Assembly (NCBI GenBank): GCA_039818665.1
Contig: JBCBTJ010000004.1
Coordinates: 1-64,000 of the forward strand
Reading direction: 5' to 3'
From: JBCBTJ01 sp039818665
GTDB lineage: Bacteria > Pseudomonadota > Alphaproteobacteria > Caulobacterales > Hyphomonadaceae
Length of the DNA stretch: 64,000 nucleotides
The notes beneath the pieces were generated by a model. The model was not told where the DNA came from, searched no databases, and worked only from the letters and a program-made list of their open reading frames with translations. Positions 1-7,722 of the stretch are shown here, one piece after another. The position numbers and the translations under genes are program-made. Each line of letters starts with the position of its first letter. Position 1 is the first letter of the stretch.

Positions 1-107
1 GACCGCTCTACACGTTCCCTCCCGATCGTGCATAGGGGCTGCGCCGCCGACCGTCTAGGCGGCCGAGCAGACCCCGCTCAAGTTTCATCGCGTGCGTTGC
101 CGCGGCG

Positions 108-1145
108 CTATGCTTCGAGCGTTTCGACCACTGCGCTGGTCTCCGAGCCACCGACGCGGAGCGCGCCGCCGATCGCATAGATTCGCCCGCCCAGCGTGAC
201 GCCGCCCAAGCCATGTCGCGGCGAGCGCATGTCCGGTCCCGCGCGCCAGGCGTCGGCGGCGGGGTCATAGATCCACGTCTCGGGATACACGCCGCCGCCA
301 TTGTCGAAGAACTCGCCGCCGAAGGCGACAATCTCACCGTTCAGCAGGCCGGCGGCGAGGCCGCCTTGGCCTTGCGGCATGGGCGCGGCCGTGCGCCAGC
401 GATCTTCGGCGGGGTCGTAGACTTCGTGGACCGGCGTGTTGCCGCCGGCGACAGAGCGCCCGCCGACAATGTGCCAGGCGCCGTCGAGGACGACGGCCGC
501 GGCGCTGTTGCGCTTGGTTGGGGCCGGCCGGGCCGTCTCCCACGCGCCGTCTTTAGAAATCAGGACGAAATGCGCGTCTGTGTCGGTGTGATCGGTCCAG
601 GCGGCGTTCGCCTCGCCCGCCGGAACTCGGCCGCCGCAGAGATGCAGGACGCCGCCGAGATCGGCGGTGACGCACTCTCCGGAGGGTTGGGGCAGCGCGG
701 TCGCATCGGTCCAGACGTCATCATAATCGTCGTAAGCCCAGGCGCTGGACTGCATGACCCAAACGGCTTCGGTCGACGGCGATTCGAAGCCGCCGATGGC
801 GAACAAGCCGCCCTTGAAGCTGATGAGTTGAGGGTGATGACGCGAGCGCGGCAGAGGGGCGAGGGGCGACCACGCTGCCTCGCCAGGGGTGAAGGCGTTA
901 TGCGCCGCCGTGGGGCCGGTGATCTGGCCGCCCGCTGCGACGAAGCCGCCGGCGAGGTGGATCTGGCCCCGGTGGAGCGTCGGGTAGATTTCCTGGACCG
1001 GCTCAGGCAGCGCGGGCGCGTCGGCCCATGTCAGGCCGGCCTCCGATTTCGGAGCGGGAGGCGGGGCCGCATCGGCGCAGGCGGCGAGGCCGGACGCGCC
1101 GAGCCCGGCGAGCACGGCGCGTCGGTCGAGCATCGTGTCTGTCAT
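108..1145 (-). CDS. Kelch-repeat beta-propeller lipoprotein
   Basis: This encodes about 345 residues. The N-terminus carries paired arginines, a hydrophobic stretch and a cysteine (RRAVLAGLGASGLAAC), which reads as a Tat-like or lipoprotein signal, so the product is probably membrane-anchored and periplasmic. The rest is a run of kelch motifs with repeated GG turns and W/Y-D-P strands (for example IGGFES, HIVGGRS, VAFGGEF, YAIGGAL), predicting a six-bladed propeller. It resembles kelch proteins of the N-acetylneuraminate epimerase/galactose-oxidase type, but no catalytic residues are assignable. The ATG at 1145 is chosen over the upstream one at 1157 because it sits close to the signal; neither has a good ribosome site. 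It is transcribed away from gyrA. Confidence 0.8.
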   Translation of the reverse strand: MTDTMLDRRAVLAGLGASGLAACADAAPPPAPKSEAGLTWADAPALPEPVQEIYPTLHRGQIHLAGGFVAAGGQITGPTAAHNAFTPGEAAWSPLAPLPRSRHHPQLISFKGGLFAIGGFESPSTEAVWVMQSSAWAYDDYDDVWTDATALPQPSGECVTADLGGVLHLCGGRVPAGEANAAWTDHTDTDAHFVLISKDGAWETARPAPTKRNSAAAVVLDGAWHIVGGRSVAGGNTPVHEVYDPAEDRWRTAAPMPQGQGGLAAGLLNGEIVAFGGEFFDNGGGVYPETWIYDPAADAWRAGPDMRSPRHGLGGVTLGGRIYAIGGALRVGGSETSAVVETLEA

Positions 1146-1294
1146 GGCTGCGACCATAAGGCGAGTTGGGACCGCAAGGAATACACAGCGAAGGCGCCGA
1201 GCCCGTTTGAGCGCGACCCCTGTGGATGCTAGGCCGGTGTTAGAAAACCGTCACGCGATTCCCGCGGCGACGCGAACACTGACAGGACCCGCCC

Positions 1295-4066
1295 GTGAGC
1301 GACGAGACAACGCCGCCAGAGCCGCCCCAAAGCGACGGAATCGATCCGATTTCGATCGAAGACGAGCTGAAACGCTCTTATCTCGATTATGCGATGAGCG
1401 TGATCGTCAGCCGGGCGCTGCCAGACGCGCGCGACGGCCTGAAACCAGTGCATCGGCGCATCCTCTACGCGATGAATGAGTCCGGCTACACGCCGGACAA
1501 AGCGTACCGGAAATCGGCCCGCGTGGTCGGCGATGTGATCGGCAAATACCACCCCCATGGCGACACGGCTGTCTATGACGCCCTGGTGCGCATGGCGCAG
1601 CCGTTCTCCCTCGGGCTGACGCTGATCGACGGACAGGGCAATTTCGGCTCGATCGACGCCGATCCGCCGGCGGCCATGCGATACACCGAGTGCCGGCTCG
1701 CGAAGCCCGCGATGTATCTGCTGGAGGATATCGACAAAGACACGGTCGATTTCCAGGAGAACTATGACGGCTCCGAGCGGGAGCCCGTCGTCCTGCCGGC
1801 CCAATTCCCGAACCTTTTGGTCAATGGCGGGGGCGGGATCGCCGTGGGCATGGCGACCAATATCCCGCCGCACAATCTGGGCGAAGTGATCGATGCGACG
1901 GTGGCGGTGATCGACGATCCCGCGGTGTCCGACGAGGAGTTGTTGTCGATCGTTCCGGGCCCCGATTTCCCGACGGGCGGTCTTATCATCGGCCAGAGCG
2001 GCGCCCGGCGCGGCCTGTTGGAGGGGCGCGGGTCTGTGATCATGCGGGCGCGGACCGAGATCGAGACCGTCAAAAGCGGTCGCGAGGCGATCATCGTCTC
2101 GGAAATCCCATACCAAGTGAACAAGGCTTCGATGGTGGCCAAGATCGCGGACCTGGTGCGTGAAAAGCGGGTCGAGGGCATCGCCGACCTGCGCGACGAG
2201 AGCGATCGGAACGGCATCCGCGTGGTGATCGAGGTGAAGCGAGACGCCAGCGCCGACGTGGTGCTGAACCAGCTCTATCGCTATTCGCCCCTGCAAACCT
2301 CCTTCGGCGTGAACATGCTGGCGCTGAATGGCGGCCGGCCGGAGCTGATGAATCTGCGCAGCGTGCTCGACGCGTTTATTCGCTTCCGCGAGGAAGTGGT
2401 CGCCCGGCGGACCAAGCACGAGCTCGGCAAGGCGCGCGACCGCGCCCATGTCTTGGTCGGTCTCGCCCTGGCGGTGGCGAATATCGACGAGGTGATCCGC
2501 ATCATCCGCCATTCGCCGGACCCGGCCACCGCGCGCGAGCAACTGCTCGCCAAGGACTGGCCGGCCAAAGACATGACCCCGCTGATCGAGCTGATCGCCG
2601 ACAAGCGCACGACCATGTCCGGCGAAGGCACGATCCGGCTCTCGGACGAGCAGGCCCGCGCGATCCTGGACCTCCGCCTGCACCGTCTGACGGGGCTTGG
2701 CCGGGACGAGATCGGCAATGAAGCCAAGGGCCTGTCGGAGAAGATCGCCGATTATCTCGACATCCTGCGCTCGCGCGCCCGGGTGATGGAGATGATCAAG
2801 GGCGAGCTTGGCGAGGTGAAAGAGAAATTCGCCGTGCCCCGCCGGTCTGAGTTTGTCGAAAGCGATCTCGATCTCGACGATGAAGACCTGATCGAGCGCG
2901 AAGACATGGTCGTGACCGTCACCCATGGCGGCTATGTGAAGCGCACGCCGCTGACGACCTATCGGACCCAGCACCGCGGCGGCAAAGGCCGCTCGGGCAT
3001 GGCGATGAAAGAAGAGGACTTCGTGACGCGCCTCTTCTCGGCCGACACGCATACGGAGGTCTTGTTCTTCTCCTCCACCGGCATGGTCTACAAGCAGAAG
3101 GTCTGGCGCTTGCCGCTCGGCGCGCCGCAATCGCGCGGCAAGGCGCTCGTGAACATCCTGCCGCTGGAGAAGGATGAGCGCATCACCTCGGTCATGCCGC
3201 TGCCCGAGAGCGATGAGGATCGCGCGCGGTTGGATGTCATGTTCGCGACCACGCGCGGGGGCGTGCGGCGGAACAAACTGTCGGACTTCGTCCAGGTGAA
3301 CCGCAACGGCAAGATCGCCATGAAGCCCGACGAGGGCGACGGCATCGTCGACGTGCAGATCTGCTCAGAGAAGGACGATGTGCTGCTGACCACGGCGGCG
3401 GCGCAATGCATCCGCTTCCGGGTGGAGGATGTGCGCGTGTTCCAGGGGCGCACCTCGAGCGGCGTGCGGGGCGTTCGCCTGGCCGACGGCGACGAGGTGA
3501 TCTCGCTGGCGGTGCTGCGCCATGTGGATGTCACGCCGGCCGAGGCGCGGGGCTATCTGAAGCACGCCGCAGCGCTGCGCCGGGCTGCGGGCGCGGAGGA
3601 CGAGGGCGAGGAGCCTGTTGTCGAAGAGGTCGAGGACGATGGCGACGAGGCGGCGGACGAAGCGGCGCTGTCGCCCGAGCGGATCGTTGAGCTCGGCGCG
3701 GCCGAGGAGATGATCCTCACGCTGACCACCGACGGCATGGGCAAGCGGGCGAGCGCTTATGATTATCGGGTCAGCGGGCGCGGCGGCAAAGGCCTCATCG
3801 CCCACAGGATATCTTCGGGACAAAAGCTCGTTGGCTCGTTCCCCGTGGACGCCGCCGACGAGGTGATGCTGGTCACGGACGGCGGTCAGCTCATCCGCAC
3901 GCCGGTCGAGCAAATCCGCATCGCAGGACGCGCGACGCAGGGCGTGCGCGTGATCAGAACGGCTGAGGATGAGTCGGTGGTCTCGGTCGAACGCCTTGTC
4001 GAACAAGAGGAAACAGTCGTAGACAGTGCAGGAGGGGAGGCGCCGGGACCGGACGCCGACGAGTAG
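1295..4066 (+). CDS. gyrA: DNA gyrase subunit A
   Basis: This is the breakage-reunion subunit of DNA gyrase, which introduces negative supercoils as A2B2 with GyrB. At 923 residues with a GTG start it has normal length for the class. The catalytic tyrosine is in AAMRYTECR at about residue 130. The quinolone region reads HPHGDTAVYDAL, so the position equivalent to E. coli Ser83 is Thr91 and that of Asp87 is Asp95. The GyrA box appears as QHRGGKGRSG near residue 560, followed by the C-terminal DNA-wrapping propeller. An acidic Glu/Asp-rich insert lies in the C-terminal domain around 3590-3665. The gene leads a tight group with coaD and the cyclophilin gene. Confidence 0.98.
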   Translation: MSDETTPPEPPQSDGIDPISIEDELKRSYLDYAMSVIVSRALPDARDGLKPVHRRILYAMNESGYTPDKAYRKSARVVGDVIGKYHPHGDTAVYDALVRMAQPFSLGLTLIDGQGNFGSIDADPPAAMRYTECRLAKPAMYLLEDIDKDTVDFQENYDGSEREPVVLPAQFPNLLVNGGGGIAVGMATNIPPHNLGEVIDATVAVIDDPAVSDEELLSIVPGPDFPTGGLIIGQSGARRGLLEGRGSVIMRARTEIETVKSGREAIIVSEIPYQVNKASMVAKIADLVREKRVEGIADLRDESDRNGIRVVIEVKRDASADVVLNQLYRYSPLQTSFGVNMLALNGGRPELMNLRSVLDAFIRFREEVVARRTKHELGKARDRAHVLVGLALAVANIDEVIRIIRHSPDPATAREQLLAKDWPAKDMTPLIELIADKRTTMSGEGTIRLSDEQARAILDLRLHRLTGLGRDEIGNEAKGLSEKIADYLDILRSRARVMEMIKGELGEVKEKFAVPRRSEFVESDLDLDDEDLIEREDMVVTVTHGGYVKRTPLTTYRTQHRGGKGRSGMAMKEEDFVTRLFSADTHTEVLFFSSTGMVYKQKVWRLPLGAPQSRGKALVNILPLEKDERITSVMPLPESDEDRARLDVMFATTRGGVRRNKLSDFVQVNRNGKIAMKPDEGDGIVDVQICSEKDDVLLTTAAAQCIRFRVEDVRVFQGRTSSGVRGVRLADGDEVISLAVLRHVDVTPAEARGYLKHAAALRRAAGAEDEGEEPVVEEVEDDGDEAADEAALSPERIVELGAAEEMILTLTTDGMGKRASAYDYRVSGRGGKGLIAHRISSGQKLVGSFPVDAADEVMLVTDGGQLIRTPVEQIRIAGRATQGVRVIRTAEDESVVSVERLVEQEETVVDSAGGEAPGPDADE

Positions 4067-4081
4067 GCTGGGAGGGCCGCC

Positions 4082-4570
4082 ATGACCCGCGTCGGACTAT
4101 ACCCCGGGACCTTCGACCCGCTGACCAATGGTCATCTCGACATCATCGCCCGCGCCCTGAAGCTCGTCGACAAGCTCGTCATCGGCGTTGCGATAAACGA
4201 GGACAAGGGCCCTCTTTTCCCCCTCGAGGAGCGCACTGCTATAGTGAAGCGAGAAACTGGAGCGCTGGAAGGCGGCGACAGGGTCGAGGTGAAGCCGTTC
4301 GACACGCTGCTGATGCACTTCGCCGAGGCCTGCGGCGCCCATGTTATCGTGCGTGGGTTGAGGGCGGTTTCGGATTTTGAGTATGAGTTTCAGATGGTCG
4401 GGATGAATGAGAAACTGAACCCCGACATTGAAACCGTCTTCCTAATGGCCGATCCTCAGCATCAGGCCGTGGCCTCGCGCTTGGTGAAGGAGATCGCCCG
4501 CCTGGGCGGGGACGTTTCTCACTTCGTGCCGCCGCGGGTGAAGGACAGTTTGCTGGAGAAGTACGCCTGA
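4082..4570 (+). CDS. coaD: Pantetheine-phosphate adenylyltransferase
   Basis: CoaD transfers AMP from ATP to 4'-phosphopantetheine, giving dephospho-CoA in the penultimate step of coenzyme A synthesis in the cytoplasm. The 162-residue length is standard. The nucleotidyltransferase signature is visible as GTFDPLTNGH (T/HxGH) at residues 9-18, as is the conserved VIVRGLRAVSDFEYE segment. The usual ISS motif before LVKEIARLGGD is replaced here by VAS, a conservative variation. It starts 15 bp after gyrA with a GGGAGG ribosome site, and its stop overlaps the start of the next gene by one base (TGATG), indicating translational coupling. Confidence 0.97.
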   Translation: MTRVGLYPGTFDPLTNGHLDIIARALKLVDKLVIGVAINEDKGPLFPLEERTAIVKRETGALEGGDRVEVKPFDTLLMHFAEACGAHVIVRGLRAVSDFEYEFQMVGMNEKLNPDIETVFLMADPQHQAVASRLVKEIARLGGDVSHFVPPRVKDSLLEKYA

Positions 4571-5460
4571 TGCGTTTGACCCGATTTGCGACGATTGCAG
4601 CCCTGGCTCTCGCCGGGGCTTCGTTTTCAGGAGCCCAAGAAGTGGCCGAAGAGACAACCGCCCCCGACCCCGCCGCCATCGAAGCGGCCAAGGCCGACCC
4701 CGAAAACTGGCGCGAAGTGGAGGCGGAAAACCTCTTCATCTTCAACACCACCAAGGGCCGGATCCTGATCGAGGCGATCCCCCGCGTCGCCCCGAAACAT
4801 GTGGAACAGTTCCGCGCCATCATCCGCTCCGGCGACTATGACGGCACGAGCTTCCACCGCGTGATCGACGATTTCATGGCCCAGGGCGGCGACATTTTCG
4901 CCCTGCACGGGCGCACCTCGGGCCTGCCCAATCTGGAGGGCGAGTTCACCTTCCGCCGCACGCCCGCCGACACGCCGGTGACCCTGGTCGGTCCTGCAGA
5001 GTCTTCTACAGAAGGCTACTATATGGGCGCGCCGATCCACACCCAGTCGACCTATCTCGCCGACCTCTCCAGCGACGGCATGATCGAGAGCTGGATCCCC
5101 CATTGCCCGGGCGTCGTCTCCACCGCCCGCACCGACGATCCGAACAGCGCCAACAGCCAATTCTTCCTGATGCGCCAACACTCGCCCCACCTCGACCGGA
5201 CCTATACGGCCTGGGGCCGCATCGTCTCCGACGTCGAGACCGTGCGCGCCCTCAAGCCGGGCGCGGACACGGCGAACGGCGCGGTGCGCCAGCCGGACAT
5301 TCTGATGAGCGCGCACGTGGCCGCCGACCTGCCCGAGGGCGAGCGCCCCCGCGCCTGGGTGCAGAAGACGGAAGGGCCCGCCTTCACCGACGCGCTGATC
5401 GCCGCCGGCGTCACCCCGGTCTGCGACCTGCCGCCCGTGCCGACCGTGATCGAAGGGTAG
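4570..5460 (+). CDS. Secreted cyclophilin-type peptidyl-prolyl isomerase
   Basis: This 296-residue protein has a cleavable signal peptide (MRLTRFATIAALALAGAS...) and a cyclophilin domain from about residue 50 to 240. The catalytic region reads FHRVIDDFMAQGGD, matching the conserved FHRVI..FM.QGGD pattern. Cis-trans isomerisation of prolyl bonds in periplasmic proteins is therefore likely. The C-terminal 50 or so residues extend beyond the usual fold and end in DLPPVPTVIEG. The gene is coupled to coaD. In many alphaproteobacteria the next gene would be queA; here an accessory block intervenes. Confidence 0.93.
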   Translation: MRLTRFATIAALALAGASFSGAQEVAEETTAPDPAAIEAAKADPENWREVEAENLFIFNTTKGRILIEAIPRVAPKHVEQFRAIIRSGDYDGTSFHRVIDDFMAQGGDIFALHGRTSGLPNLEGEFTFRRTPADTPVTLVGPAESSTEGYYMGAPIHTQSTYLADLSSDGMIESWIPHCPGVVSTARTDDPNSANSQFFLMRQHSPHLDRTYTAWGRIVSDVETVRALKPGADTANGAVRQPDILMSAHVAADLPEGERPRAWVQKTEGPAFTDALIAAGVTPVCDLPPVPTVIEG

Positions 5461-5839
5461 GGAATTTATCCGCCGTTCCGGGCGGCTGCATCGGTACTCG
5501 AAATCGGGGTCTATCGACACTGTAAGTGCGCGAAACCGGGGCCCATGGATATTGGGCGAAGAGTCCCGGTCCGGGCGCTTAGAGTATCGGTGTCGGGGCG
5601 TTTTTTCGATCCGTAGGGCGGGCCTCGGCCCGCCGCGGGAGACGCGCGCATCGTGCGAAAAACGGCGGGCCGAGGCCCGCCCTCCGGGGTCGTTTCGGGC
5701 GCGCGGATCGCTGTTTTTCGAGGCCTGTGAACCGCTGCGGCGAGGCCATTTTATCCGGAGGATAAATCCCCCGCGCCGGGCCGTTTTCCGCCCGCCGAAA
5801 ACCCGCTAGGATCGACCCGGAGCGAGCGGAGCGCGGGGC
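5461..5839. other. Intergenic stretch with palindromic repeats
   Basis: No convincing gene is seen in these 379 bases. The interval holds two GGCGGGCC/GGCCCGCC palindromes, listed separately. An 85-codon open frame at 5552-5809 is built mostly from those repeats and is not accepted as coding. Just before the next gene the sequence is gagcggagcgcggggc, a weak ribosome-site region. Confidence 0.6.
5613..5684. repeat. Paired GGCGGGCC palindromes, opposite orientation
   Basis: Two copies of an intergenic palindrome lie here. One is GGCGGGCC-tc-GGCCCGCC at 5617-5634, preceded by GTAG; the other is GGCGGGCC-ga-GGCCCGCC at 5664-5681, followed by CTCC. They are reverse complements of each other, so the unit can fold as two small hairpins or one long one. 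A further copy lies at 7385-7402, beyond the TIR-SUMF1 gene, and a degenerate one near 54611. They look like REP-type elements. Confidence 0.75.
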
Positions 5840-7261
5840 GTGGCGAAGATCTTCATCTCCTATCGGCGGGACGATAGCGGCTTCGCCGTCGACCGGCTCT
5901 ATGACGCGCTCGCCAAACATGTGGGCGACCCGAAGCGCGATCTCTTCATCGATGTCGACAACATCCCCGCCGGCGTCGACTTCGTGAAGCATTTGGACGC
6001 CCGCGTGGGGGAGTGCGAGGCCATGCTGGTGGCGATCGGCGGCCACTGGCTGGACACGAAAGACCCGGAGACCGGCGCGCGCCGCTTGGACGATCCAGAC
6101 GATTTCGTGCGGATCGAGATCGAGTCGGCGCTGAAGCGCGGCATCCCGGTCGTGCCCGTCCTCTTCGGCGGCGCGCGCATGCCAAAGGCGGGCGACCTGC
6201 CAGAGTCGCTCCGTGGGCTGACCCGCCGCCAAGCCGTGCCCGTGGGCCGCGAGGGAGTCGTGGACGCGGCGGCGCGGCTGGCGGGGGATTTGGGGCTTGC
6301 AGGTCGGCCGGCGAAACGCGGCGGGCGCGCGCCGATCTACGCCGGGTCGCTCGCCATTCTTGTGGCCGCCGCCGCCGGCGCGGTCGTTGTCGCCGATCCC
6401 TGGAGCCGGCCTGCGCCGCCCTCTGTCTCAACGCCGACGGCCAGCACGACGACCCGCGCAGCAGCGCCGCGCGTTGGCCAGGTCTTTCGGGACCGGCTGT
6501 CCGGCGGCGGCCAGGGGCCTGAGATGGTTGTGATCCCGTCGGGGAGTTTCGGCATGGGGTCTCCTGCCGGTGAGGCTGGGCGATTTGAGAACGAGGACGA
6601 CACAGCCGGGCGGGGCGGTCGCCAGCGGACGGTCCTGATCGCGTATGAGTTCGCGGTTGGCAAATATGAGGTCACCTGGGCGGAGTGGGAGGCGTGTGTC
6701 GCCGATGGCGGGTGCGGTGGCCACCGACCTTCGGACCACCGCTGGGGCAAGGGCAATCGCCCTGTGATCAATGTGAGCTGGGAGGATGTCCAGGCCTATG
6801 CGGACTGGCTGAGCCGGAAGACGGGCGAGCGGTATCGTCTCTTGTCTGAGGCGGAATGGGAGTATGTGGCGCGGGCTGGGACGACGACTGCTTATTGGTG
6901 GGGCGGCTCTGCGAGCCATGAATATGCGAATTACGGCGCCGACCAGTGTTGCTCCGGGCTTGCCTCAGGTCGCGACCGCTGGGTGAACACCTCACCGGCG
7001 GGCTCGTTCTCTGCCAATGCGTTTGGCCTTCATGACCTGCACGGCAATGTCTTTGAATGGACGGAGGATTGTTATGTGGACAGCTATTCCGGCGCCCCGA
7101 CGGATGGTTCTGCCCGAACAGTGAGCGATTGCTCGCGTCGGGTCCTCCGCGGCGGGTCCTGGGACAGCAGCCCACGGCTCCTCCGCTCGGCCGGCCGCGA
7201 CTGGATCAATCCCGCGGGCCGGTTCAGCAGCAGGGGCTTCCGTGTGGCCAGGACGCTGTAA
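5840..7261 (+). CDS. TIR domain - transmembrane - SUMF1-like fusion protein
   Basis: This 473-residue protein starts at a GTG directly before AKIFISYRRDDSGFAVDRLY. Residues 1-150 form a TIR domain of the bacterial TIR_2 type, with the FISYRRDD strand, LFIDVDNIP, and a candidate catalytic glutamate in DFVRIEIESAL. One membrane helix follows near residues 173-195 (SLAILVAAAAGAVVVA) and then a low-complexity Thr/Ala/Pro linker. Residues 230-473 form a formylglycine-generating-enzyme/SUMF1 fold (MVVIPSGSFGMGSP, NVSWEDVQAYADWLS, LLSEAEWEYVARAG, NAFGLHDLHGNVFEW, RVLRGGSW). The two cysteines used by true formylglycine enzymes after the RGGSW region are absent, so this module is probably a binding fold. 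TIR domains are often NAD-consuming or signalling; activity here is unproven. Confidence 0.85.
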   Translation: MAKIFISYRRDDSGFAVDRLYDALAKHVGDPKRDLFIDVDNIPAGVDFVKHLDARVGECEAMLVAIGGHWLDTKDPETGARRLDDPDDFVRIEIESALKRGIPVVPVLFGGARMPKAGDLPESLRGLTRRQAVPVGREGVVDAAARLAGDLGLAGRPAKRGGRAPIYAGSLAILVAAAAGAVVVADPWSRPAPPSVSTPTASTTTRAAAPRVGQVFRDRLSGGGQGPEMVVIPSGSFGMGSPAGEAGRFENEDDTAGRGGRQRTVLIAYEFAVGKYEVTWAEWEACVADGGCGGHRPSDHRWGKGNRPVINVSWEDVQAYADWLSRKTGERYRLLSEAEWEYVARAGTTTAYWWGGSASHEYANYGADQCCSGLASGRDRWVNTSPAGSFSANAFGLHDLHGNVFEWTEDCYVDSYSGAPTDGSARTVSDCSRRVLRGGSWDSSPRLLRSAGRDWINPAGRFSSRGFRVARTL

Positions 7262-7384
7262 CCTCCTACCCCTTTTACGGCGTAGCCGCGCAGCGGCGGA
7301 GCGTTCTTCGGGACATTGATCCTTGATCAGTTTCTTCGCCTCATCACCCCGCGAAGCGGGTTCGAGAATTTTCTGGCGCTGTAG

Positions 7385-7453
7385 GGCGGGCCTTGGCCCG
7401 CCGCCGCAGCTGCCGCGCCAGCCGGAGAGGGATCCCGCGGTCAAGCTGTGGGA
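7385..7453. repeat. Two adjacent intergenic palindromes
   Basis: GGCGGGCC-tt-GGCCCGCC at 7385-7402 is the third copy of the element found before the TIR-SUMF1 gene. At 7433-7453 a TCCCGCGG/CTGTGGGA imperfect stem matches the consensus of the ATGGA-CCCGCGG-N5-CCGCGGG-AGGCG repeat seen at 24035 and 54524. Both are intergenic, as expected for REP-like elements. Confidence 0.65.
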
Positions 7454-7512
7454 AGGCGCGAACCGGGTGCAGTGCGAAGCCCCCCACAAGCAACGCGCCG
7501 GCGTAGCCGTTT

Positions 7513-7599
7513 GGGCGAAGCCCGAAACAGCGGCGAGCAAACCAAAACCCACGCCGCCGCCGCCGGGGCGCAAGCCCCGAACAGCGGCGAGCAAACCAA
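7513..7599. repeat. Two-copy direct repeat with leading hairpins
   Basis: A 20-base segment (aacagcggcgagcaaaccaa) occurs identically at 7526-7545 and 7580-7599, a 54-bp period. Each copy follows a small hairpin: GGGC-GAA-GCCC at 7513-7523 and GGGGC-GCAA-GCCCC at 7565-7578. With only two units and no spacer diversity it is not a CRISPR array. Confidence 0.7.
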
Positions 7600-7722
7600 C
7601 ACAGCACGGCGGTGTTCTGTCGGCGCGCTTTCATCCGGCGCGGAAAATCCTCTATGGTCGGGTTCTTGCAGCGGTGGTGATCGCTGGGACGGGGGGCGTC
7701 AGGCCTGCGGGACGGAGCCGAT

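Larger units (their letters stand above)
7262..7722. other. Repeat-rich intergenic region between the TIR and KAP genes
   Basis: These 461 bases hold no convincing gene. They contain a GGCGGGCC palindrome at 7385-7402, a degenerate copy of the widespread alphaproteobacterial palindrome at 7433-7453 (TCCCGCGG-tcaag-CTGTGGGA), and a two-copy 54-bp-period repeat at 7513-7599. Open frames here differ from the neighbouring genes in composition and are explained by these repeats. Confidence 0.6.

Noticed and set aside
1229..3130. 633-codon open frame on the minus strand across gyrA
   Set aside because: It is antisense to a well-conserved gene and arises from GC-rich codon bias; no family match and its composition mirrors the sense codons.
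5552..5809. 85-codon plus-strand frame
   Set aside because: Composed mainly of palindromic repeat sequence and Arg/Pro/Gly codons; no homology expected.
7513..7599. Possible CRISPR array
   Set aside because: Only two units, no regular spacers, and no cas genes in the window.
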